From NCBI GenBank assembly GCA_036001465.1, contig DASYUH010000072.1:1-43517 (forward strand): a stretch of DNA of 43,517 nucleotides, read 5' to 3'. Below, piece by piece: positions 27,401-33,546 of this stretch. Numbering within the stretch: the first letter of the stretch is position 1; every line of letters begins with the position of its first letter. This DNA is from Candidatus Polarisedimenticolia bacterium (GTDB lineage Bacteria > Acidobacteriota > Polarisedimenticolia > Gp22-AA2). A program made the position numbers and the translations under genes. Below the pieces are notes generated by a model. The model searched no databases, was not told where the DNA came from, and worked only from the letters and a program-made list of their open reading frames with translations.

Positions 27401-28540
27401 GCGTTTCAGGCCATGCACGAGAACGCGGCGGGCGGTCCCTTCGTCGTCCACCTGACGGCCCCCGGCCGGGGCCTGACGACGGAGCGCGAGATCGACGAGA
27501 GGAACGGGGCGATCTTCTTCGACGAGAAGTACGTCACCGTTCGCCTCGACGCCCTGCCGGGCCGGCCGGAGCACCTGGCGCGCGTCACCCTGCGCGGCGA
27601 GGCCGGCAGGCCGCCGACTCTGGCGCGCGACGCGGTCTACCAGATCGGCGACGCCTTCCGTCGCCTGGCGGGGGACCGCCGCGTCTGCGCGGTCGTCCTG
27701 ACGGGAGAGGGGAGCGTCGCCTTCCTGGCCGGCCAGGACCTGCGGCAGCTCTACGACGAGGTGCAGGACGCCGGCGCGGCCCTCACCATCGCCCGGGACG
27801 CCCAGCGCATCTTCGATGCGATCGAGTCGTTCCCGCGACCGGTCATCGCGGTCGTCAACGGCGTCGCCCTCGGCGGGGGCCACGAGCTGCTCTCCTGCGC
27901 CCACTACCGCATCGCGGTGCGCTCGTCTCGCGTCCGCGTCGGGCAGCCGGAGATCGAGCTCGGCATCATCCCCGGGTTCGCGGGCACGCAGCGCCTGACG
28001 CGCCTCCTCATCGACCGTCTCGGGATCGAGCGCGGACTCGGGGGGGCCCTGGAGATGATCCTGAACGGCCGGCACTACGACGTCGACGAGGCCCGCGCCC
28101 TCGGGCTCTTCGAGGAGGTGGTCGAGGGGAACGCCCTGCAGCGCGCCTGCGCCCTGGCCGGCGAGCACGCGCGCGGCGCGGATCGTCCGCTGGCCGCGGC
28201 CCGCGAGGGGCGGCTGCGCGCGCGCCAGGCGTGGCGGCGTCCGGTGGATCTCCCGGACCAGCTCCTCGATGGGGACGTGCGGCTGCGGCATCTCTTGAAG
28301 CAGGCGCTCGATCCGGGCATCGGTCGCGGCGTGCCCGCGGTGCGCGCCGTCGAGGCGGTCCTGCATGGATTGCGGCATGGGTTCGAGGCGGGATGCGACA
28401 GGGAAGCGCGCCTGTTCGCGTCCCTCGTCGTGGATGAGCGGCACGGCAGGCGGGGCATCAGGAGGTTCCTGGATCGCCGGGAGCCGGCCCCCCTGCCGCC
28501 GCCGCGGCCGCGAACGCTCTCAGCCGACGAGGGGAGGTGA
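21452..28540 (+). CDS. pcs: Propionyl-CoA synthase-like megaenzyme: HIBCH-ACS-ECR-ECH fusion
   Basis: 2362 codons from GTG 21452 (GAGGTG five bases upstream; ATG 21497 is an alternative). Domain 1 (residues 15-410) is a full 3-hydroxyisobutyryl-CoA hydrolase-like crotonase with M-G-G-G-x-G-L, Glu147 in A-M-P-E and Asp155 in L-P-D-I-G, ending in D-F-A-E-G-A-R-A-F. Domain 2 (455-1290) is an AMP-forming acyl-CoA synthetase with T-S-G-S-T-G-K-P-K-G (816-825) and the thioester-step Lys1274 in S-G-K-I-L-R-R. Domain 3 (about 1430-2010) is an acrylyl-CoA reductase of the MDR type, with E-G-A-T-G-G-T-G at about 1602. Domain 4 (about 2030-2362) is an enoyl-CoA hydratase with Glu2145 and Glu2167. It would turn 3-hydroxypropionate, ATP, CoA and NADPH into propionyl-CoA. 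The canonical protein (about 1820 aa) has synthetase, hydratase, reductase in that order. Confidence 0.85.
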   Translation: MLEGQRIGSVDRTGLMAIGHRVEKGVATLTLARPSARNALTLEMIEALHAELDRIEGDPSVRMVVLRGEGDHFCAGADIKELLRSIEAGTPQADHFLAREYALDLRLAKLAVPLVVVADGVTMGGGLGLAFGGYLVATPRTRFAMPESRIGFLPDIGATYELKRRLGPALARYFFWTADSFTGEEALRWGFAEALVAPEDIDALLESLGRAARGENGKRVNGSAGAVFLHARIAGGVPARQGRWTQRPARTADDARVRFARRHFERTAPPDVRASLERAARGADDTLERDWARETLAQVARRSPASIWACDLLLQLDYEAMAREAAEGSPSGRERLGYLRDALGRSEVEAAWLADEFRSMPRGLALACEYLFATALFRHPDFAEGARAFREKREPEFPSAGEPLGIHRALFRERAGWALLRHAARLARDAFWIEIARQELDWMKPPRQGHDDTAFPCVRWFGDGTLNASAEALDRWVERGRGAQPAFIWEGDRIDSERRPLEQRTISYGGLLREVQRCAAALRALGLRKGDSLVLYMPNTIETYAVQLAAARIGAVYHPVFAGFARQELSDRLHLMGARVLVTVDGAFRKGEVVQYKRDYVDPALRDFVPVDRAAALAGAALARHGADPDGAVLARFREVLADTITVEKSKARALLARELLARQASAAGPRHGEGEPAGDALPAAIDAAKAGADLEALLLSGGAGDAAAPRFIERLDRAAARLDRQAAIESGEILAEEEALPSRLQSALREFAAGLEQVPSAVRTVVVLRGLETRNEADWVAGRDLSYEEFLERAGAASSQAEPMGAEDPLFVMFTSGSTGKPKGVVHTHGGYLARLPFLLRVLFGLGRDQRILTVADPGWITGQSFACWGPLTYGMTSVLAGFVPVEDRLWSAIERYRVHFLKTGVTGIRASMGDDPGHIRAHDLSSLRHRSGDATLAALRNEIERHGRGLQPGHAGSRRRVALASLSRGVIDAHQSLWKGNPADWPAIFEEAIARAEARPVEDLLDPLRDRVRDLARDAAREERRYTSCSCAEPLDAAVQAWWEAHIGPMQNCWWRTEDGGPETGADPAAFAQSPDASARPLPWADLGVFVIRDDDGNPVPPRPAEPGEKGTVFVRHNPGIARGTWARPADGPGGGGDWRADPRFREIYHADVPGWHNTGDAAVARPDGALTFLGRDDEVLNVSGHRVGTQEIEGAVRAHAAVANVAAIGIPAEIKGDNPVLFVTLRAGQHATGLLDNQLREAVSEAKGSHVAPSSDFIFYVPGLPTTKSGKILRRFLKYAAALDRDLLGSILGRLRDERLRQGLAAGDRETLQALFPPLLRQGRTMHLGSVATVDRMGVLIDVLLSVARRRELDVDDIAAAGRLDVAAPAPAQDAAAGGESPACRPFEAAPGEIYALGRTDFRPGVDPLPLAQEAWAMVRDAHGRPVHGEPKEALRLVVEPAPRDPEPNEVIVQNLFGGSTHNVLHALLADPTSPFEWHRQPYHVLGSGAVCRVVLCGREVERQGLFSPGQLAITFPATYRALDPKVSEDAMHAGFEIQGFETPGGTLRPFDRLQATQLLPVPKGLTLEQAASFMLNLVTVYRALTRKLQLHPGQRLLVEGATGGTGAHAVDIGTMLGARVTGIVGSPARGRQALEAGASGFLDRNEARVKDLWKPVPDDPTGWSDWERSGTPLLEALRAANDGALADAVVSFTGRDAFGRLVQMLAPGGRLVFFGAFGGYCLRFLGKGQDRPDFPSGASSPVSTTPPGEMLERAGLRPGMGVLVHYGAGAAAPIARATAARVEDPLGLAAIQAALDRKARVVALTHSDAQSAFIHHEPSVGPRLLGTISLESLRRGSRFEWPDRMPDSDRDRKRYEHYETFTLKPLATAVGRLLRSPGETRGQPDLVVARGSEDTLAADLFMVRPFTGAVVYAESCARAYTLYAPQVWMRQRRILFPTFEILGTHMGNPQQGREVIDWIGQGLLPLRPPRVVEAREAPAAFQAMHENAAGGPFVVHLTAPGRGLTTEREIDERNGAIFFDEKYVTVRLDALPGRPEHLARVTLRGEAGRPPTLARDAVYQIGDAFRRLAGDRRVCAVVLTGEGSVAFLAGQDLRQLYDEVQDAGAALTIARDAQRIFDAIESFPRPVIAVVNGVALGGGHELLSCAHYRIAVRSSRVRVGQPEIELGIIPGFAGTQRLTRLLIDRLGIERGLGGALEMILNGRHYDVDEARALGLFEEVVEGNALQRACALAGEHARGADRPLAAAREGRLRARQAWRRPVDLPDQLLDGDVRLRHLLKQALDPGIGRGVPAVRAVEAVLHGLRHGFEAGCDREARLFASLVVDERHGRRGIRRFLDRREPAPLPPPRPRTLSADEGR

Positions 28541-28611
28541 CGGACGTGTCGCCGTGGACGGAGGGGCGCCAGGAGATCGAAGGCAAGGCGAAGCAGGAAG
28601 GAGGCGGCGCC

Positions 28612-31600
28612 ATGCCACCCGGGTCCTTCCAGATGTTCGACCCGGACCAGTTCCGGGACAAGGTGGTCCTGGTCACGGGGGCCGGCAAGGGGACCGGCCC
28701 GGGCGGCATCGGCTACAACGCCGCCATGGCCTTCGCGCGCGCCGGGGCGCGGCTGGCCATCGTCGGGCGCACCGGCGAGACCGTGCGCGCGACGCGGTGC
28801 GAGATCGAGGCCCTCGGAGGCGAGGTGGTCGAGGCGATCGGGGACGTCAGCGATCCGGCCGTGATCGCGGGCCTGTTCGACGCCGTCGCGACGCGCTTCG
28901 GCCGGCTCGACATCCTCATCAACAACGCCGGCGTCTCGGGGGAGGTGCGCGCGCTCGTGCGCATCCCGGCGAAGAGCTTCCGCTACGCCTTCAACGTCCA
29001 CCTGCACACCATGACCACGACGCGACTGGCGGCGCGGCTCATGCGCGACAGGGGGATCCAGGGGACCATCCTGAACATCGGCACCTACTTCACGTCTCCG
29101 CACCGGCAGATCCTGCGTCCCTACCCGTTCCGCACGCCGTACACCGGCGCGCAGGCCTGGAAGCTCGAGCACGCGCGCGTCAGCGCCTGGGAGCTGGCGC
29201 GCGAGGGCATCCGCGTCATCGCCCTGAACCTGGGGCCGGTCGAAGGGGGCCGCATCGATTCGATCGTCTACCCCCTGGGGGCGCTCGAGCGCGGTCTGTG
29301 GGGCCGCGACGTCCGCGGGGACGACATCCGCCGCAAGACGGAGGAGATGCATCCCGCCCGGCGCTTCCTGACCCAGGACGACGCGGCCCGCTCGATCCTG
29401 GCGCTCGCTTCGCGGGAGCTGCGCGACTCGGCGAACGGCACGGTCGTCGAGCTGGCGGGCGGCGTGGACTACAAGGTCCCGCCGCAGGCGGCCCCGCCGT
29501 TCCTGGGCGGCCGCCTGCCCGACCTCGAGGGGCGCCAGGTCCTTCTGATCGGACATCCGTCCGAGGAGCAGGCGGCGACCCTGGTCCTCGCCTTCGCCGC
29601 GTGCGGAGCGGCCGTGGTCCTGGCCGCGCCCGACGCCTCGCGCATCCTGTCGAGCCTGGCCGCAGGCAGGGCCCCGCTGGAGTACACCGACGGGCAGCGC
29701 ACCCTCCTCGGCAGGGTGCAGGCCATCGATCTGAAGACGGACGACGACGCCGCGGTCGCCTCCCTGTTCGACCGGCTGACGACTCCCGCGGACGCGCCTC
29801 AGGACGGCTCGGTCCCCCCGCCGGCCGGCGCGGAGCGCGCGGCCCCCGGCCTGGACGTCGTGGTGGCCCTGACCGGGGACATCGTGTCCCCTGGAGCGTT
29901 CGCCGATTTGACCCGGGAAGAGGAGGACGCGCTCAAGGAGCGCTTCGCCTTCGAGCCGGCGGAGATCCTGCGCTGCGCCCAGGCGGCGATGCTGCTTCGG
30001 GGCATGCGCCGCGCGGCCGAGGAACGGGCCGCGGGCGCGCGGTCGAGTGGCGCGACGGGGGCCGCGGCGGCGGACGAGCGGTTCCTCTCGTTCCGCCCGT
30101 TCCTGGCGCTGCTCGAGCGGCCGCGGGGCGTCGCGTCGAGGACCGGCATCCAGCGGGTCAAGGGGGGGTGGACGCCCGACGAAGAGAAGACGCTCCAGGC
30201 CGGGGCGCGCCAGTCGCAGGGAAGCATCATCCTCGTGGGTCCGCGGCTGGCCCGCGCGGCGGCCGACGACGCTTCGGTGGTCGGCGTGCTGCGCGCCGGC
30301 CTCCAGGCGGTCGTGACCTCCACCGCCACGGAGATGGCCAGCGCCCGAAGCCCGATCCGGGTGAACGCCATCTTCCCCGGCAGCGACGCGGGCGACGCCT
30401 CGGCCTCCCGCGCGGCGCGGACGGCTCTCCACCTCGCCGCCGACAGCCGCGCCTCCATCGCCGGAATGATCTACTTCCCCGACGAACGAAACGCCGGTGT
30501 CGCGGACGAGGGCGCCCTGGCCGGCCGGACCGCGGTCGTCACAGGCGGCGGGCGCAACCTCGGGCAGGCGATCGCCATGCGGCTGGCGCGCGAGGGCGCG
30601 CGCGTCGTCGTGGCAGGGCGCGGGCGCGCCGATCTCGACCTGACGGCGCGCGCCATCACGGCGCTCGGCGGCCGCGCCCACGCGGTGGCGGCCGACATCG
30701 CCTTCCCGGGAGAGCGCGCCCGGATTCTCGAGGCGGCGCGCGAGGCTTCGGGCGAGGCCGGGCGCGGCATCGACCTGTGGGTGAACAATGCCGGGATCGG
30801 CGGCGCGTTCGCCACCCTGGGGGAGATCGAGCTCGACGGCGACGCGCGCTGGCACCAGACGCTCGCGGTGAACTTCGCGGGCGCCTGGCTCGGCATGGTG
30901 CGGGCGATCCTCGACATGCGCCGGCGCGGCGCTCGCGGCGGCGTGGTCAACGTCAGCACCTTCTACGCCGACCAGCCGTACGTCTTCCGCATACCATACA
31001 CGGTTCCGAAGATCCTGCTCCGCAGGACCGCGGCGCTCCTGGCCGACGCCCTCAGGCCGTACGGCCTGTTCGTCGCCGACATCGAGCCCAGCCTCATCGA
31101 CGGGCCGCGGTTCCAGTGGGTGGCGCGCAACTACGCCGAGCAGTTCAAGCGGCACGGCGCCGCGGACCCGCTGGCCGACCCCGCCGTGAAGGCGTGGTTC
31201 GAGCGCCTCATCCCGGTGCAGGCGCCGCAGGCGCGGGACGTCGCGCAGGCGGTCCTGTTCGCCGCCCAGAGAGGGTTGACCGGGACCGGGCAGGAGATCG
31301 CCGTCTCGACCCTGCCGCGCGCGCCGCGCGCCTCGGCCACGCGGGGATCGGGGCCGCGCCACCCGGGGCGCACGGTCGTCATCGTCACCACGGCGCGCGA
31401 CACCGCGGAGATCGATCGGGTCGGATCGATCGCCGCCTGGTGCCTGGAGTCCGGATCGCGACGGGTGATCGTGGCCGGCGACGACGGCATGATGGCGCGG
31501 CTCGGGCGGCGCCTGTCCCGCGGCGCCTCCGACTCGTCCTGGTGGAACCTGCCGGTCGCTCCCGAGGCCGACGGCCGCCTGGAGATCCGCGGCATCGACT

Positions 31601-32049
31601 CGCTGTCGGCCGCCGCGATGGCCGACGTGTTCGCCGGGCTCGATCGCGTCGACGCGGTGTTCCACGTGCCCGCCGATCCGGGGGCGGCGGAGAGGTTCGT
31701 CCTGTTCCCCGCGGACCCGTCGCTCACCGGCCTCGGTCCCGAGGAGATCGAGGCGCGCTACCGCGATCACCAGCGCGCCCTGTCGCTGTTCCTCGATCGC
31801 CAGGTGACCACCGGGCTCATCGTCGCGCGCCAGGCGGCGCGCTCGCTCGCGCCGGGCGGTTTCTTCATGGTGTCGCGCCGGCGCCCGCGCACCGCGGAGA
31901 CGATCCTGGCCACCGAAGCGCAGCGCCAGATCGTGCGCACCGCGGCGGAGGAGTTCCGCCTGCTCGGCATCGACGCGCACGCGACCTTCACGCACGGCGT
32001 CCCGGCTCTCAGCGCGCGTCTCGCCGCGTTCCAGGCGGCCTCGGCATAA
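28612..32049 (+). CDS. mcr: Malonyl-CoA reductase-like bifunctional double SDR protein, halves swapped
   Basis: 1145 aa from ATG 28612, with AAGGAGG eight bases before it; GTG 28537, overlapping the pcs stop, would add 25 residues. Two SDR modules, each followed by an SDR-like cap, fit malonyl-CoA reductase (about 1220 aa in Chloroflexus). That enzyme reduces malonyl-CoA to malonate semialdehyde and then to 3-hydroxypropionate with NADPH. Module 1 (residues 16-about 635) has an unusual Gly-rich loop from Thr22, N-I-G-T at Thr158, P-Y-P-F-R-T-P-Y (Tyr177) and G-P-V-E-G, matching the C-terminal CoA-acylating half. Module 2 (636-1145) has Thr644, S782 in N-V-S-T, Tyr796 and Lys800 in R-I-P-Y-T-V-P-K, matching the N-terminal alcohol-dehydrogenase half. 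In module 1 the usual Lys at Tyr+4 is Gln181. The order is therefore inverted relative to Chloroflexus. Its product feeds the upstream pcs. Confidence 0.8.
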   Translation: MPPGSFQMFDPDQFRDKVVLVTGAGKGTGPGGIGYNAAMAFARAGARLAIVGRTGETVRATRCEIEALGGEVVEAIGDVSDPAVIAGLFDAVATRFGRLDILINNAGVSGEVRALVRIPAKSFRYAFNVHLHTMTTTRLAARLMRDRGIQGTILNIGTYFTSPHRQILRPYPFRTPYTGAQAWKLEHARVSAWELAREGIRVIALNLGPVEGGRIDSIVYPLGALERGLWGRDVRGDDIRRKTEEMHPARRFLTQDDAARSILALASRELRDSANGTVVELAGGVDYKVPPQAAPPFLGGRLPDLEGRQVLLIGHPSEEQAATLVLAFAACGAAVVLAAPDASRILSSLAAGRAPLEYTDGQRTLLGRVQAIDLKTDDDAAVASLFDRLTTPADAPQDGSVPPPAGAERAAPGLDVVVALTGDIVSPGAFADLTREEEDALKERFAFEPAEILRCAQAAMLLRGMRRAAEERAAGARSSGATGAAAADERFLSFRPFLALLERPRGVASRTGIQRVKGGWTPDEEKTLQAGARQSQGSIILVGPRLARAAADDASVVGVLRAGLQAVVTSTATEMASARSPIRVNAIFPGSDAGDASASRAARTALHLAADSRASIAGMIYFPDERNAGVADEGALAGRTAVVTGGGRNLGQAIAMRLAREGARVVVAGRGRADLDLTARAITALGGRAHAVAADIAFPGERARILEAAREASGEAGRGIDLWVNNAGIGGAFATLGEIELDGDARWHQTLAVNFAGAWLGMVRAILDMRRRGARGGVVNVSTFYADQPYVFRIPYTVPKILLRRTAALLADALRPYGLFVADIEPSLIDGPRFQWVARNYAEQFKRHGAADPLADPAVKAWFERLIPVQAPQARDVAQAVLFAAQRGLTGTGQEIAVSTLPRAPRASATRGSGPRHPGRTVVIVTTARDTAEIDRVGSIAAWCLESGSRRVIVAGDDGMMARLGRRLSRGASDSSWWNLPVAPEADGRLEIRGIDSLSAAAMADVFAGLDRVDAVFHVPADPGAAERFVLFPADPSLTGLGPEEIEARYRDHQRALSLFLDRQVTTGLIVARQAARSLAPGGFFMVSRRRPRTAETILATEAQRQIVRTAAEEFRLLGIDAHATFTHGVPALSARLAAFQAASA

Positions 32050-32064
32050 AATGTCAAAATAGCA

Positions 32065-32093
32065 TTGCGTCTTGATACCTCTCGACGTATATT
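32065..32093 (+). promoter_or_regulatory. Promoter upstream of the small protein and etf genes
   Basis: TTGCGT (32065-32070), a 17-base spacer, and TATATT (32088-32093) lie just after the mcr stop. An AT-rich TAAAATGTCAAAAT stretch sits directly upstream. The 160 bases between here and the next start hold no other gene. Confidence 0.5.
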
Positions 32094-32255
32094 CCCGGCG
32101 GTCCGCATGAGGAGAGGGACCGGGGACTCAGCCGCAGAGACCCCCCGCAGTGGCCGGACATCCGTCGTGTCGTTCGCATCGCCGCAGATCGTCGCCGCGT
32201 CGCGCACCACCGCTGATTCATACGACACTCGCCGCAGACAAGGCAGGGCCACGGT

Positions 32256-32570
32256 ATGGATCTGCCCGATCGGATCAGGGAAGCGATCGCGAACGGAAAA
32301 CTCTTCGAGCCCTTCAGCGCCCGCGATCTGGCCGAGGCGCTCTCCGACCCCGACTGGCCGCAGTCCCGCGTGCACAGCTTCCTGGTGCGGCACTGCGTGG
32401 GGAACCTGGCCGCCAGCCAGATTTTCGTCGAGCGCGTTCACTACGGACGCTACCGCCTCATCTACGATGGTCCGCGAGAGCACGTCCCTCCACCCACGAA
32501 GTTCCGCAGACGCATGTCGCGAAGCGATCGAAAGGAGGGCCCGATCCTGCCGGGCGAGACCAAACCCTGA
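32256..32570 (+). CDS. Small protein of unknown function, possible winged-helix
   Basis: 104 aa from ATG 32256. I do not recognise a family. The first 70 residues (I-R-E-A-I-A-N-G-K-L-F-E-P-F-S-A-R-D-L-A-E-A-L then S-F-L-V-R-H-C and G-R-Y-R-L-I-Y) have the rhythm of a small helix-turn-helix or winged-helix domain in which S-A-R-D-L-A-E-A-L would be the first recognition element. The last 30 residues are basic and disordered-looking. It lies between mcr and the etf genes, on the same strand and behind its own promoter, so a regulatory role for the acyl-CoA genes is conceivable but unproven. No clear Shine-Dalgarno. Confidence 0.55.
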   Translation: MDLPDRIREAIANGKLFEPFSARDLAEALSDPDWPQSRVHSFLVRHCVGNLAASQIFVERVHYGRYRLIYDGPREHVPPPTKFRRRMSRSDRKEGPILPGETKP

Positions 32571-32714
32571 CCCGCCTACCGCCCACGGACGACGCGCAGC
32601 GCCACGTCCTTTCGGGCCTCCCTCATCACTCCGGCGCCGGCTCCCGACAGCCGGCGCCGGAATTCGTTTATGATAGGCGCCCCGACGCGGCGCTGCGGGG
32701 TGGCGGATGGACTC

Positions 32715-33509
32715 ATGAAGAGCCTGGTCCTGATCAAGCAGGTCCCGAACACCGACTCTCCCTTCCGGATCAACAGCGCCGGAACGTGGGTGGACGAGGG
32801 GAACCTCACGTTCGGGCTCAACGATTACGACCGGTACGCGCTCGAAGCGCTCCTGCGCTTCAAGGACACGGGCAAGGTCACCGAAGTCGTGGCCCTGACC
32901 GCCGGCCCGGAGCGCGCCTCGGCGGCGCTGCGCACCTGCCTCGCCACCGGGGCCGACCGCGCGATCCACATCAAGGATGACGCTCTGAACGCCGCCGACC
33001 CCCTGTCGATCGCCCGCGCCATCGTGGCGGCCATCAAGGACGAAGGATTCTCGCTGATCCTGGCGGGGCTGCAGGCCGACGACGACAACTACATGATGAT
33101 CGGTCCGTTCGTGGCGCGCCTCCTCGAACGTCCATGCGCCACGGCGGCGATGCGTCTCGAGCTTGTCGACGGGGGGACGGCGCGCGCCGAGCGGGAGCTC
33201 GAGAACAACCGCGTGCAGGTCGTCGACCTGACCCTGCCCGCGGTCATCACCGTGCAGACCGGGATCAACGAGCCGCGCTACGCCAGCCTCAAGGGGATCA
33301 TGGCCGCCAAGAAGAAGGAGATCAGGACGGTCACGCTCGCCGATCTCAAGCTGGACCCGGCCGCGATCGCCGCGTCGGCGGCCCGCTTCAAGACGGTCCG
33401 CCTGGCGCCGCCTCCCAAGGGGAAGGGGGCCGAGATCCTCTCCGGCGCGGCCGATCGTGTCGCGCAGGAGCTCGTGAAGCGCATCCGCGAGAAGACGGGG
33501 GTCATCTGA
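32715..33509 (+). CDS. etfB: Electron transfer flavoprotein beta subunit
   Basis: 264 aa from ATG 32715, chosen because the family begins M-K-x-L-V-L-I-K-Q-V-P-N-T; a frame start at 32670 would add an unrelated 15 residues. Conserved landmarks: N-D-Y-D-R-Y-A-L-E-A-L, A-L-R-T-C-L-A-T-G-A-D-R, L-A-G-L-Q-A-D-D, and the signature V-T-V-Q-T-G-I-N-E-P-R-Y-A-S-L-K-G-I-M-A-A-K-K-K near residues 178-205. It carries AMP or FAD in the EtfAB heterodimer, taking electrons from acyl-CoA dehydrogenases and passing them on to the quinone pool. Separated by 37 bases from etfA. Its position right after the pcs-mcr unit points to acyl-CoA redox chemistry. Confidence 0.9.
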   Translation: MKSLVLIKQVPNTDSPFRINSAGTWVDEGNLTFGLNDYDRYALEALLRFKDTGKVTEVVALTAGPERASAALRTCLATGADRAIHIKDDALNAADPLSIARAIVAAIKDEGFSLILAGLQADDDNYMMIGPFVARLLERPCATAAMRLELVDGGTARAERELENNRVQVVDLTLPAVITVQTGINEPRYASLKGIMAAKKKEIRTVTLADLKLDPAAIAASAARFKTVRLAPPPKGKGAEILSGAADRVAQELVKRIREKTGVI

Positions 33510-33546
33510 CATGGCGCGGTCGACGGCCGGCGTGGGGCGTGGCTGA

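Noticed and set aside
21374-28444. A continuous open frame of about 2350 codons on the minus strand, opposite pcs
   Set aside because: High GC with a strong third-position bias leaves antisense frames open. Its translation is Arg/Gly/Ala/Pro-rich with no known motif, while the plus strand encodes four recognisable enzyme domains.
32065-32673. A 202-codon frame overlapping the start of the small protein gene
   Set aside because: It runs through the promoter and leader of the 104-aa gene, is rich in Arg/Ser/Thr and has no recognisable feature.
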